This document shows, one piece after another, positions 43,188-55,163 of a DNA stretch of 64,000 nucleotides. The translations under genes were made by a program, and so were the position numbers. Below the pieces are notes generated by a model. That model saw nothing but the letters and a program-made list of their open reading frames with translations. It was not told the origin of the DNA and searched no databases. Every line of letters starts with the position of its first letter. Positions within the stretch are counted from its first letter, which is position 1. Source of the stretch: Gracilariopsis chorda (taxonomy: Eukaryota > Rhodophyta > Florideophyceae > Gracilariales > Gracilariaceae); NCBI GenBank assembly GCA_003194525.1, contig NBIV01000192.1, positions 1 through 64,000 of the forward strand. The letters are read 5' to 3'.

Positions 43188-44509
43188 TCTGTCATACGTG
43201 TGAGACACGTCGAATACAGTAATGGCATAAGTTAAAAATGTAGTTGCTGTGAACGTGGACGTATGCCCCTGCCATCATGGCAAGGGCATGCCTCCGAAAT
43301 TTACATGCTCTGCCATCATGGCAAGGGAATGCTCACGCATAAATATTCCTGACACAAGCTTGTCCGTACGCTGTCCGCGCCGCCATGCAACCACGCGCAC
43401 TACCATCTGCCGCCCACGCCGTCGCGTAGCCTGGCGCCTTTAGCGCGTCGCAGTAACCGCACCCGCCGCCGCCAATGCCGCCGACCTCCCAGCTTTGATG
43501 CTGCGCTGCTCTTCGGCTCCGTCTCCATTCTTGTGGAGCACCTGCAAACGTCGCGTCGCCCGCGGTGTCGTCCGCTCAAAGACACAAAAAGAAAAACCCT
43601 ACGAGGTATAATACCTTTGGCCAAGCTGGTCCGTCATGCAGATGGATGTGTCCCCTGGCAGGTTGTTATGAGTTTTACCTAAACCTAATATGCATAACTA
43701 GAGATTATGCACTTAGCCTAATTGTCTATAAAAGCCCGATTTCGGCAACCTCCAAGCCAACTCGGGCCAGACCACTTCTCCTCCCTTTGGCAACCCCCAT
43801 CTTCTCTTAGAGCAGTCTGCTCCTCATTGTCATCAACGACACTCTTCACTACCCACCCCTTCACTTGTTGCGGCTCGGTCTCCCGCATTTTCCCCTGTGC
43901 TTGTACTACACTGCCTTTGTTTGGGCTTGTGTTGTGTAGCACGGGGCACTTTGGCCGCGCAGTAGACCTAAGGTTTTGGCAATGCGTGTTGGCCATCGCG
44001 CTCTACTAGAACTGATCATCAGCACTACGATAGATCTAAGGTTTTGATCGCGTAGGTTATCCGCTGGTGTAGTCTTTTTGCTACATTGTCCCGGACTTTG
44101 TCTCTCGTTGTGTTGTACGGTCATTGCCGGGTTTCCTTTCTACCTTTCACTTTGGTTCTTTGTCACAGTTTGCACCTATTCAATAAATTGGCATTGCACG
44201 CCAGTGCTGGTACTCTCGAGCTACGAACCCATTTTTTGTCCTCTTTTACCTAAGAAGGGGGCATATTAAGAACTGTCGTCGTCCGGTGCAGTTTCCTCGT
44301 TCAAAATGACACTCAAAATTGCTATTCCATATTTTATTGTTTAGCATGGCAAGTAAGCCTCCAGCAACTTGCCACGTGTAAGATTTCTGTTACAACCGAG
44401 AAGCATATAAGTAGGTTTGCTTCACTGCCCTCGGTTGCACAATGAAAAAAAAGAAGACACACAAAGATACAACAATAAAAATATATTCTCGGCGCCGCCC
44501 TTTTGCACC
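43188..44509. mobile_element. ~1.3-kb insertion in the 5' LTR of element II, LTR-like
   Basis: Unrelated to the flanking LTR. It includes two near-palindromic TGCCATCATGGCA copies (43,270-43,325), a GC-rich stretch, TATAAAAG (about 43,728), AATAAA (about 44,182) and AAGAAGGGGGCA (about 44,255), a polypurine-like tract. ACTA occurs on both sides (43,184-43,187; 44,510-44,513) as a possible duplication. No coding region supported. Perhaps a solo LTR or non-autonomous element; identity uncertain. Confidence 0.4.
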
Positions 44510-44741
44510 ACTAACACTTTCCGCCCCAGAACTGGGTGTAAAAATAATAAATAGAAATAACTAAATTACTCCACTGTGGTGGTTCATGCCCACTACTATG
44601 GCCAACCACCAATTGACTCTTCCGTTTCCCACGTGTCCAGTTCACTATTACTGATCTTAGTTCCTGCAATGACTACATTACCGAATCATTCGGGCAATCA
44701 ACAAAGTACCTGGAATCTCTCCTTGAGGGCATTGCACTTCA

Positions 44742-45129
44742 GCTAGTTCTACGTACCAGCGTGGTAGTCGCTAGGTATCGTGACTGGCGGACTAGTAATA
44801 CCTGATAAGAACTTGGATAACCGACAAAGTTGACTGTAAACACCAGTTGGTATCACCATTTCCCAAGAGGTGCGTACCGTGTACTTTGAAGAGGGAGGAG
44901 GCTGACTCTTACCTTAAAGTTGGGCGAACTCTACTCCCCGCGGACATGGCACGATACGTTTGCCACGTCTGAAATACACCCTAGTGGTGCACCTCAGTAC
45001 TGTAGTTACTAGTTAGAACTATTTCCAAAAAGTAAAGTTAAATATTAAGAAATACTTCTCTGGTCCAAGCACCGACGGGGCATACGGTATTTTGCAGTCC
45101 AATGTGGTACAAAAACCCACGATACGACA
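44742..45129 (-). repeat. 5' LTR of element I, outer part
   Basis: Resumes the LTR of element I after element II, matching ~17,660-18,065 and ending CCCACGATACGACA. Confidence 0.8.
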
Positions 45130-45471
45130 ATGAAAACTAGTTCGCACGAGACATAGTCACCAAGAGAACTATTACAACGTGCGTATTTTATACTTGCATT
45201 TTTATGCTTCTCAGTTAATAATGGACCAGTTTCTATTTTCCAATATTGAATATGTTCTTATTGAGATAGTAATTGGTGAAAAGTTTTCCCTTTGAAGGTT
45301 GAATTGAGAGAAGATTTTAATTGAGAAGAAGATTGAATTTCTTTGGAGGCTTTCCTTAATACAGTGGGCCCCACTCAATAGTACCGCCCCGTGTGAGGCC
45401 TTAAAAGTAGGCAATATTGGGAGCGGCATTAATACATGCGGATGTCAATCACGTTTACAAACACTCAGTAA

Positions 45472-46311
45472 TTAGAGCCTGCCTCCGTTCTGTCGACTCT
45501 CTGGTATGTTTCGCTTTAAGAAACGCCCTCTTTGCCCGTCGAAGATGCCATAAAGCAGTTCCAACCTGACATTCTGTCGCCAAAGTTTCCAGCTCCTCAA
45601 ACATATCTCCCAGACGCACAGCGTTAGGAACATTCTTTTTCTCAGGTACGGTAGTTTCTGCATCCTCTTCGTCGCTTCAACTCTCTTTAACGGGAGCTTC
45701 TGAAGGCAGTGGTGCCTCTAACACCTGCATAGAGTCATTCACACAAGCCTCTACTACATCATTCTCAGACTCCACAGTAATCTACCTCTCAAAATCCTGT
45801 CTCGTAGCCTTTTGTAGTTACGCTTCTTCCATTCCAGTGCCGGTGCCAATCGTCATTTTGTCCACCATACCAATCAAATCACTTAAAACGTTCTTGTCAA
45901 TTGCGTTACAGTTAACTCTCAACTTCCCATGCTTGTTGACAATGTCCGCCTGTATCCCAAGAGGAAGAATATTCGCTTTTACCCAGCAACGAGCGACTGT
46001 TCTTTCCGAAACCAGATCCCAAGAGCGCAAAATTAGCTCCGAAACGTCTAACATATGAGGGTCGTGGCCTTCTGTCAGGCCCTTTATGCCAGCCTTCACT
46101 TTGTTGGCAATTGCCAGGCGCTTTGTTTCTTCTCTAGTTTCCATATTAAGGATCAAATCATGCAGCAAAGTGTGGCGATAAAGTGCCTTCCATGCAGCTA
46201 TAATGTCAATGTCCATTAGCTGATGAAGTGAGGTGCAGCTCGGAGGTAGAGTCCAAATTCTGACCTGAGAATCTGCTTGAATGATGTCCTTGCCATGGGA
46301 CCCACAGTTAT
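45472..46311 (-). pseudogene. Tigger/pogo-type transposase, C-terminal part
   Basis: Minus strand, continuing directly from 57,820 across element III. VRIWTLPPSCTSLHQLMDID is the FLPPNTTS...QPMD block with the third acidic residue, followed by AWKALYRHTLLHDLIL and a C-terminal region ending near 45,475 with an acidic stretch and a coiled segment (ELETLATECQVGTALWHLRR). Stops occur near 45,810 and 45,680. Inactive. Confidence 0.8.
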
Positions 46312-47117
46312 TGAAGTGCAACGCCCTCAGGGAGGGATTCTGGGTACTTGAACGCTTTCCCGATATTATCGGTTGTGTAGTGTGTATATGAACTACGCCC
46401 CACAATGGTGGGTATGCACACGTGGGACACGGTTTTAGGTCAATTGGCGGTTGGCCACAGTAGTGGATGTTGCCACGGAATGTGGAGTATTTTAGTTAAT
46501 TTTATTTATTATTTTCACACCCATTTCTGGGAAGCTAGTACTTAGTGCGACGACGCACTGCCGTCGCACCAGTAAAACTTCCCCAACAAGGGACCCCAAC
46601 CTGGGGAATTGGCTCTGAGCTTTACCGCCTCCGCGTGTTCTCAACTCCTCCTTGGAGGGAAGCACCGTAGTGTACGGAAGTTCACCCCCCTTGCACATCT
46701 AAAGGAGACCCATCATTGGGAGTACTAATTGTTCCAATCATATTGGTGTTTCGCCCTGTATAGGGTTATTGTTACCGGCATTGCCGTATCTACTCGTCGC
46801 TCTCGCGACCCACTTCGTCCTTCCTTCTTCCCCTTTTTAGGGTAGCACCTCCCGCTATCCGCGGCCCTCGTGTGCGCATCCGCTGACACACCCCCACTTA
46901 CGTGGAAACATACCTCTACTGAGGATCACACCCCGCTCACGCAGATACCGATTCTTCGCCTTCACCTCCTTGCGCGAGTCGCGACAGGTGTCCCTGGTCT
47001 TACAAACCGGCTTCGCCGTGACACCTCTGGGAGGGCTCTACCCCACTGGGTTCACCTCGTGAGAGGAAGATCCCGAACGTCTTTCGGTGTTTTTCCCCTT
47101 TGGGGCATTGCACCACA
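46312..47117 (+). repeat. 5' LTR of element III
   Basis: 806 bp, TGAAGTGCAACGCCC to GGGCATTGCACCACA; nearly identical to 57,009-57,814. Confidence 0.97.
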
Positions 47118-47120
47118 AAG

Positions 47121-47138
47121 TGGTCTCCCGACCTAGAA
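47121..47138 (+). promoter_or_regulatory. Primer-binding site of element III
   Basis: TGGTCTCCCGACCTAGAA, three bases after the LTR end, begins with the TGG that pairs with a tRNA 3' CCA. Near-identical sites occur in elements II (42,591-42,608) and I (32,060-32,076). The tRNA could not be named. Confidence 0.6.
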
Positions 47139-47222
47139 TCGGTTTTTGTTTTCCCTCTTACGAGGTTTGTTTTTATTTACCGGAAGTTCCGTGATCGTTT
47201 CCCGTCGTAACGGTATTTTCTC

Positions 47223-49397
47223 ATGTCGAGAAATCCCTCCGACGCGGAGCCAGTGGTTACGCGTAGTCGCTCCCGCGACAACGCGGACACTTCCGAAGTT
47301 CGGTTCGTACCCCGTATCCCTATACGGACAAGTTCCAGCCGTGCTGGCGCCGCTTCATCGCGGAATGATACCCCCGACCGGGAACCTTGGAACCTCCTTT
47401 TGCCCTCGTTATCACCCCCGCAGGGGAATGCAGCATCGACTCCGGCTGTTGCCGCAGTGCCCCAGGCACCCCGGCCTGCTCCCGCTGTCGCGGCTTCAAG
47501 CCCCCGTGGAACGGGCGAGAACACCACCCCGGGGACTTCCCTGGAATCCCAGGTCCGCGCTCTGTGGGCCGCCCATGACACCCTTGTAGGGGAACTAAAA
47601 TCCCTCCAAGAGGTGGTCTTGGCAACCCCCGTAAAGGAGGTCGCAGAGGAACTCCGTATTTTACGGTCTGACGTCAACTCCGTGTTGGAGAGTTTGGGAC
47701 AACCCGCCGCCTTCATCGAAGGAGTTGAAGCCTGATTTGATCGGATTGGTGCCCGCCTGGAGACGCTGGAGCAGTTCGTCCTCATGGACAAACCATCCCC
47801 GGGTGATCCGGAAAACGAGGCATCGCACAACGACCTGCTTGCTGGGAAGAAGAAACGCCGTCACCGACGGAACCACCACCGAAAATATTCGGACTCCGAT
47901 TCTTCGACATCGTCAGACTCATCCCGAAACCATTCGGTTAGCTCGAGCTCCTCGGACTCCGATTCGGAGGACGAGAAGCGAGGCTACTCCTCCCGCTCGA
48001 AGCGGTCATCGGCCACTGAAGGTGTGGTCCGAACCCGCCAGAAGGGGAGAAGACACCCCGGTCTCCGGGAATTGAAACCGACAAACCCGGATTACCGGAA
48101 GCTTTTATCATACCGGTACTACCGGCTTGAAGATTCGTCACTTGGACGTACGCCCCGTGGTACGGGAAAGGTGCGAGAATGCATTAAGCGAATGCAGCTC
48201 TCGCTCCGCAACCAGTATTTTACTGGAGAGGACCCAGTCCTAGTACTGGATTTCCTATCCCGCTTTGTAGCGGAGGCCGATATCCTCGGTATGAATGAGG
48301 GACAAGCATATTTGGCTTTACCTTATTTCTTACGGGGAGTGGCGGAGGACCAATACACCTCTGTCAGAGGATCTTCTCGCGCCTCCGAAGGAGGAGTTAC
48401 TTGCTGGCCGGAGGCTGTGCAGTATCTTCTGCGCTCCTACGCCACCAACACCGCTATTCAGCAGGCTATCCTGGCTTTGCAAGATACACGCCAGCGTGCT
48501 GGAGAGACCGAGACCGATTACTCGGTGCGCCTTAACAAGGCTTTCCACAGATGTGGTAACGTATACCCCGCTGGGGAGCGCAGTACCATGTTCATTGATG
48601 GTCTTGACCCGGCAATCCGGAGTTTAGTTACCCGTTATCGGGAGGACAAGCGAAGGATCACCTACCTCGAGCTGGTCCAACACGCTCGAGTGGAAGGGGA
48701 TGCACTTCGTGCAAGAACTCCGAACAATCGGTCTAAATCCGCCAAGGCGTTGTTGCTGGAAAGCGAAGCTTCATCTCTCCCGCTCACCGCAGATGGGAAC
48801 CCTGGACAGGGATTTGATACCGTGCATTTAGCGCAGGGGGATGGTGTGTCGATACCCACCAGTGAGTTACCGTCAACGACGGAGATGACCCATGATACGG
48901 GAACAGAAGATCCCGTACTATACGGTGGTAACAGTCGGGTTCAACCCCAACGACTCCCGTTTTCAAACGGTCAATCCCGTTATCAACGGCCTGGATGGAC
49001 TGACACCCGCCCTGCGGTTCGCTTCTCCGATACTCGGAATAATAATCCGCGTGTCGCGGTGCTGGCTCTCATTTGCCACCTGTGCTATGCCCATGGCCAT
49101 ACCTCTCCTCAGTGTATTTGTACACTGAAGGATATGGCCAAGGTGGTGGCAAATTATGAGGCCCTCACTCCAGAGGAGAAACGTTCGGTCCCGACGGCTT
49201 CCTACCTTCGTGCTAAAACGGACTTTTCCCACGCCCTACCACAGACCCCGCGTGCGCGGCAAGCTTCATACACCCCGATTCGGGAGATCACGCAACCATC
49301 CGTTGCAACCCCCGCTTATGCGGATAGAAACCCCCGTCAACGGGATGAAGCACTCGTTGTCGAGGAAACCAACCCACCGCCGAAGGCGCAAAACTAA
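47223..49397 (+). CDS. gag: Element III Gag, with one in-frame TGA
   Basis: Structural capsid/nucleocapsid polyprotein. ATG at 47,223. N-terminal 170 residues Ala/Pro-rich with a helical end; TGA at 47,733-47,735, after which the same frame runs to 49,397. Downstream: Ser/Asp-rich linker; capsid-like region YRYYRLEDSSLGRTPRGTGK, GEDPVLVLDFLSRFVAEADI and MFIDGLDPAIRSLVTRYRED; CCHC zinc knuckle CHLCYAHGHTSPQC near 49,071, for RNA binding. Element II's gag seems to extend a little past the matching point of the TAA at 49,395, so the stop may also be mutated. Protease follows in the -1 frame. The TGA may be a recent mutation or read-through. Confidence 0.85.
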
Positions 49398-49414
49398 CTG
49401 AGGGAGTCTCCCCT

Positions 49415-50197
49415 TTGGGAGAGGCGTCCTCAAGAACGAGGCTGTTGGCGCCCGAGGCGTCCTCGCCTCGCTCCCCGGTGAAAGTCCTCTCGAGGAAAGA
49501 CACCGCTGACGCGGACTCTGCGCACCTCGGTGTGTTGTGTCGCCAGTGGATACGGAGTAAAAATCCTCGGATTCCCGGTAGAGTCTTGGTCTTGGCCAAG
49601 CGCAATTATAAGGTCTATGCCGACCTTGGCCTTGACCCCCAGTTTATGGTGAGGTTTCTCACCGTCCTGGATACAGGTGCAGGCCCCAACTTTGTTGTGG
49701 AATCATTGTTACCCCCTTTTGTGCGGTCGCGTATCCGCTCTGACGCGGTCCCCGACATTTCGGATGCGAACAACAATCCGTTACAAACGGTGGGCACAGT
49801 GGACCTCGTCGTGAGACTTGGTACCTCTGTGGTGAAGTTGGACTTCATCGTTTGCCGTTCATTGGCAGCACCAGTCATACTGGGATGTGATTACTGCGAC
49901 AGATTTGTCGACGCAATCAGGCCCCGCCTCAGGCCTGTAGAACTTGAAGACGGATTGTCGGTTCCGATTGTTCGCCGCCCGCTAAAGCGGTCCTCTCGGA
50001 AACAAGTTCCGCTCCCTGCTGCGCAGGAACCACCGCCCGCGTCCCGCGAGTCCACCAAGCTCCGCGTCGCTGCCTCGGTTTCTATACAGGCTGAGTCCCA
50101 AGTCTGGGTTCAGGTAAATTCCCGTCAACACGGTCTTCGGGTTATACAACCCTCGCCTCGTTGTACGAGAAATCCCAGCTGGCGCTGGCTAATATAA
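49415..50197 (+). CDS. Element III aspartic protease
   Basis: Frame -1 relative to gag. VRFLTVLDTGAGPNFVVESL holds the DTG active site (near 49,660) and VILGCDYCDRFVDAIRP the second block; a Pro/Ala-rich tail leads to RT. A retropepsin-type dimeric protease that would process Gag-Pol. The ORF is given from TTG at 49,415 because the protein would be made by fusion to gag rather than from its own start. The frame passes to RT at the CCC run 50,150-50,152. Confidence 0.85.
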   Translation: MGEASSRTRLLAPEASSPRSPVKVLSRKDTADADSAHLGVLCRQWIRSKNPRIPGRVLVLAKRNYKVYADLGLDPQFMVRFLTVLDTGAGPNFVVESLLPPFVRSRIRSDAVPDISDANNNPLQTVGTVDLVVRLGTSVVKLDFIVCRSLAAPVILGCDYCDRFVDAIRPRLRPVELEDGLSVPIVRRPLKRSSRKQVPLPAAQEPPPASRESTKLRVAASVSIQAESQVWVQVNSRQHGLRVIQPSPRCTRNPSWRWLI

Positions 50198-52355
50198 TTG
50201 TCTCCATTTCCCCGGATGTCCCTTTCCGGATATTGGTTGCCAACCTTGGCAAACACCCCCAGTATCTGGTCAAACACCAAGTAATTGGGAGTGTAAGCCC
50301 CCATCCTATGGGAATGCTGCCAACGAAGATGACAGCCGCCGATGTACTCGGAGTTACCACCTCTTCTGAGGAGTTCGCCCCAGCGTCCGAAGAAGTCAAG
50401 TATAAGGAGGGGGAGGAAGCTGCTACTTCAGCGTCGAACATACCGACTAACTCGGAATTGCGAACCACACCTGTTCCACAGGACAATGCTCCCTCGATCA
50501 ATGACCGGATTGATCCGGAAAACGCACTTGAAGCGCTGGACTTCAGCCACGTGCCAGAGTCGCACCGCGACAAACTCCGTACTATGTTACGGGAACTCAC
50601 CACAATGTGGGATGGCTCGCTTGGCGAGATTGATGCAACGGAACACCGGATCGATTTAATCCCCGGTGCGCGACCGGTTGCACAACCCCCTTACAGGGCA
50701 GGTCCGAAAGCTCGGGAAGAGGAGCAGTCCCAGGTGGACAAGATGCTCCGCGCAGGTGTGATTGAGCCCGCTCAATCACCCTGGGCATCCCCAGTTGTAC
50801 TGGCTTTAAAGGCCGACGGAACCTGGAGGTTCTGTGTCGACTACCGCCGGCTCAATGCCGTGACTGTTAGGGACACGTACCCCATCCCTCGTATGGACGA
50901 GTGCATTGACTCCCTTGGAGACGCCACCGTGTTCACGGCCCTTGATGCCAATTGGGGATATTGGCAAGTACCTGTCAGACAGGAGGATCGCGACAAAACT
51001 GCATTCACCTGCCATGCAGGAACGTACCGCTTCAAGCGGATGCCATTTGGGTTAACCAACGCCCCCGCCACCTTTCAGCGTGCAGTAGATATTCTACTCA
51101 ACCGCTTTAAGTGGCGGAGTTGTCTGGTCTACCTTGATGATATCATCATCTTCTCCAACTCGTTGGACGACCATCTCACTCACGTCCGAGACGTGCTGAC
51201 CGTACTCCGCGATGCGGGAATTACCCTCAAGTTGAGGAAATGCGAGTTTTTCACAGATAATGTGAAGTATCTGGGTCACATTATCCGTCCTGGACGGTTA
51301 GCGATCGAGAAAGCTCGAGTCAAATCCCTCGTTGAGGCGAAAGAACCCCGTACTCAAACGGAACTGCGCTCCTTTCTGGGGCTGATCAACGTCTATCGAC
51401 GGTTTATCCTGAACTTTTCGGATACTGCAGCGCCCCTGAACGCGTTGTTGCGAAAGGGGAACCCCCCAAAACTGGGAATATTTACGCCCGAGCAATCGGA
51501 AGCCTTCAACTCCTTAAAGGAGGCTGTCACATCAGCACCAATCCTACATCTCCCAAAACTTGGGTTGCCATACTCCGTAGATACGGACTCGAGTGACTAC
51601 CAAGTCGGGTGTGCTCTTTTTCAAACCACCCCGAGGGGGAACGACATCCAATTGGTTATTGGTCACGTTCGCTCAATGTTCATGAGCGGAACTACTCCGT
51701 ATCGGAGAAAGAGTGCCTCGCCGTCGTATGGGCGATGTCCACTCTGCGCCCCTACCTTATGGGAATTCACTTCACCGTGTACACGGATCATTCCTCATTA
51801 AGGTGGTTGATGAATATCTCCGACCCGTCGGGACGCCGCATGCGCTGGAGACTCCGCCTCGCCGAATATGACTTTCAAGTCATTTATAAAAAGGGTGCGC
51901 AGAACACCCAGGCCGACGCTTTATCGCGGTTACCCACAAGTGGGGAAGCACTCCCAACGGAGGATGATGAAGTCCCATGCTTCATGGCTATAGAACCGGA
52001 TGATCCGGAACATGCCGTCGAGGCTAGGCCAGAAACCTGGGACGAGGATGCTGATTTTGACGAACTACTCGCATCGCGAGGTAAATCTGAGAACCCGTTA
52101 CCGGGAAACTTTGTACCGGTATCACCGGAAGAAATGATCCGAGAACAATTCGGCGACCCATTCTGTACGAGAATTCGTGCCCGTATCAACGGTGGTGAAG
52201 ATCTCCCTTTCGGGGTAAACGACAAAGGCTACCTCGTAAGAAAGGTCGAAGCCCGCCCACAGATTGTGGTACCACATTCCCTGCAATCGCGGGTGTTACA
52301 TCTATCACACTACGCCCCCTTGGAGGTCACCCAGGTGGGAGGAAACTCTACCTAA
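50161..52355 (+). CDS. pol: Element III reverse transcriptase and RNase H, frame change inside
   Basis: RT: SPWASPVVLALKADGTWRF, VDYRRLNAVTVRDTYPIPR, YRFKRMPFGLTNAPATFQRA and CLVYLDDIIIFSNS with the YLDD catalytic box (near 51,125), then YLGHIIRPGRLAIEKARVKS. RNase H: VDTDSSDYQVGCALF, then in the next frame IGYWSRSLNVHERNYSVSEK, FTVYTDHSSLRWLM and KKGAQNTQADALSRLP. The frame changes near 51,625-51,640 within ACCACCCC. All catalytic residues are present. Copies the RNA genome into DNA. Confidence 0.9.
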
Positions 52356-54972
52356 CCCTGCGAAGGGATTTCTATTGGCCCGCAATGGCAGTGGACTGCT
52401 ACGCAACTGTGCGGTTTTGTAGCGAATGCGCGAAGAATCGCGTCAAAATCCGCAAAAATGCGAAGAAGATGAAACTATTCCCCGCAAGGGCGCCGCTCGA
52501 GTTTATTGCGATCGATATTCTCGGACCATTACTCACCACGAAACGTGGAAACAAGTTTCTACTTGTCATTACCGACCGCTTTTCTAAGCTGGTACGGACT
52601 GTCCCTCTTCGGAGGATAAACGCCCTCACGGTGGCCCAGGCTCTGGTGACGCACTGGATTTTTGTCTACGGTCCCCTGTAGAGGTGCTCTCTGACAACTG
52701 GAAGCAGTTCGTGAGCAAGTTCTTCCAGGATGTTTGTCGCATCCTGGATGTCAAGAACTTGTTCACGACTACCTACCGCCCCCAGTGTAATGGGCAAGTT
52801 GAACGGTTTAACCGGACGTTACTCGCGGTGTTACGTTCCTACGTCACTGACCACCCAACGAATTGGGATCTCTACGCTGATGCGGTAACCTACGCGTACA
52901 ATACGCAGGTACACCGGACTACCGGAGTTTCGCCATTCGAGTTAGTTCTATCTAGAACACCCCCGCCTGTGGCGCTGGAACCCCAAGCTACCTTGGACAA
53001 TTTCCCATCTGTGGGTATCTACCGGCAGCAATGGAAGCAATGGCTTTCCAAGCTGGTCCCCGCTGCGCGGAAGTCTATGGCACGGGCCCAAGCCGCTTAC
53101 AAGCGGGATTTTGACGCTCGCGTGCGAGGAAAACCGTCCCCGATTCGGGCAAATAACTACGTCTTCATCAGGAAGGAATACTACAACCCGGAACGGGAGA
53201 AGCGTCACAAACTCTCGCCTGTGGCGGATGGAACCTTCAAGGTGATCTCTGTTAACACCGACACTGTCGTGGTAGAGATGGGGGACACGCACGAACGGAT
53301 TTCCCGTGATCGTGTTGTCCTTACCCCTCCTCCTCCGTCAGAGGTAGTCCTGGATCCAGGCAACCCCGTTTCCACGGACTCCGCTACACCGGAACAATCC
53401 GGGAGTACTAGACCTACGGTACTACCACACCCCAGCCGGGGACTCTCAGACCTACCGACTCTGTCGGACTCACCGGCTCAGCCGGGTAATTCGGGCCCCT
53501 CAGCGCCCGCCCCTACCACGTCTGCCCCACTGGCGCGTATCTATACCCGCCAGGCGGGGAATGTTATCCCTTATCCCGCCGCTCCGTCTAAGGAGGGGGA
53601 GGAGAACACTCGTTTTCGAGGAACGATATCACCGTCGCAACGGGAAACACACCGTAACATACGGACCACTGACCGTGGAGCACGGAGTATGTCACGCGAC
53701 ACTAATCCCCCGTTCCCGGGCAGTGCTGTGCAACAGGAACCAGACGCGCAGGCCCCGCAAAAGCGGCAAATACACCGTTTGTCACGGGAAAACGAGAAGC
53801 CTCACTCCAATACTGCAGCAGCGGAAAGGCAATCGCCCGATGCCTCAAAGCCGCCGTTGGCGGAAGTCCCCGCGGAAGCGGTTCAATCAGGTCGATCAGA
53901 CCCGCGCCCTGCGGAGAAGGGGCGCCCAGATACGCCGGCCTCACAGGGGAATAACCACACCCCTCTTGGGGAAAAAGGTGGCCAAGCTGCAGTCGAAGCT
54001 TTAAGCCCTGGCTTGCAAGCACCGGAAACGCCTCCCGTCGTTGACGGAATCAAAGCCCCCGCTACGGGGAATAATTTGCGCCAACCCCCGCATCGCTGCG
54101 GCGAAGAACCGAGAAACTCGGGAATAACGCGCGCCATCGCACGCTCGAAACCGGTCGTACCGGACGCTGCTCCTCCTCACGGAGATGGTGCACTGCGCTC
54201 AGCGGCAATTCCCCTGAAAAGGGTGTCATCGGCACCTGCCCAGAACCCCCCAAAGGGGAATTTTGACCAAAATACCGGTGTACCGGAGTTAGCCCCAGGC
54301 AACCCGTCAGTAGCCGGGGACACCACGGCGTCGCCGGAACGTATGGTGCAGAGCGCTCGTGCGCCTGGCAGGGAGGCGGTTTACCACCCAATCACCGTGT
54401 CGCACGGGACCCCCCAGGGGATTGTGGAAATGCCAATCCCGCAGGAGCGGTCATCTTCCCGCAAACTCGCGGTTCGTGAGCTCCACCGTGAAGGCGGAGC
54501 CCAAGTCCCCCGCCGACTGGCGGTTCGCCCGGCCTACCGTGAAGACGGGAACAACGACACCCCAATGGGGAATGACTTGCCGGGGAAAATCGTGACACCA
54601 CACACCCTCTTGAGGGATATTTTCCCGCATGAGCAGCGGCCACTAGGAAAGCGCACGGCAACGTCGGAGTTATCGCCGAACACCCTGCTAAGGGACATTA
54701 TACCGCACAGCGGGCAGCTCCCGCAGGGAAGTACAACCACCACCCGGCACAGCCGGCAGGACTACGAACGAGAGTTCGTAGTAGACCGACTTGTCGGACA
54801 CACCTGGGACCAGGATGGTATTCTACAATACCGCGTCCGCTGGTACGGGTATGACCCCAGTGGGGATACGTGGGAGCCAATTGAACACCTCCCGCGGTCG
54901 CAGGTCCTGCGATACTACCGTAAAACGGGAACCGCAGCCCCAGCCACGCTGGTTAATGCCCAAGTTGGGTAA
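52320..54972 (+). CDS. Element III integrase with C-terminal chromodomain, two frame changes
   Basis: Zinc-binding HHCC: HLSHYAPL (end of the previous frame), then after the C run at 52,315-52,319 GGHPGGRKLYLTLRRDFYWP and CYATVRFCSECAKNR. Core: EFIAIDILGPLLTT (Asp), then after the C run 52,673-52,676 VLSDNWKQFVSKFF (Asp) and QVERFNRTLLAVLR (Glu). The GPY-like module KRHKLSPVADGTFKVIS is followed by a ~400-residue Pro/Arg-rich linker and a chromodomain at about 54,765-54,930 (REFVVDRLVGHTWDQDGILQ, VRWYGYDPSGDTWEPIEHLP). The chromodomain assigns it to the chromoviruses and would target integration to modified histones. Confidence 0.9.
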
Positions 54973-55163
54973 CGTTGCCGCGCGAGCGGAGAGCGAAAGG
55001 AAAGGATAACAAGGCAAAGTCCGTCGAAGACGGGGAACTCAACCGAGAAGCACCGTTCTAAACGGGAAAGTTTATTCAGGGGAGCAGCTAGCTCCCCACA
55101 ATACTACACTACACTAACTGGCATAGCCAGGGAAAGAAGAACCAGGAAACTGGACCAGAGGTT

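Larger units (their letters stand above)
32237..44741 (-). mobile_element. Ty3/gypsy chromovirus element II, nested in the LTR of element I
   Basis: Minus-strand element flanked by the 5-bp duplication GCTAG (32,232-32,236 and 44,742-44,746). LTRs at 32,237-33,031 (3') and 42,612-43,187 plus ~44,510-44,741 (5', interrupted). Gag, protease, RT, RNase H, integrase and chromodomain are all recognisable but broken. It carries an antisense gene next to the 3' LTR, like element III, and its LTRs share blocks with those of element III (TGCAATGCCC-type start, AGTACT near the middle). Confidence 0.9.
17520..45129 (-). mobile_element. Ty3/gypsy retrotransposon element I (degenerate, with nested insertions)
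   Basis: Minus-strand element. The 3' LTR is at 17,520-18,065. The 5' LTR starts at 32,080 and is split by element II; it resumes at 44,742-45,129. Pol is split by element B. The LTRs begin TGTGGTAT/TGTGATAT and end ATACGACA. Its own sequence sums to about 7.2 kb. No matching target duplication was found (CTTAG against ATGAA), so one end may have been altered. No chromodomain and no antisense gene are seen, unlike elements II and III. Confidence 0.8.

Noticed and set aside
53561..54391. Additional long frames on both strands in the integrase tail
   Set aside because: Shadows in the repetitive Pro/Arg-rich linker of the integrase gene.
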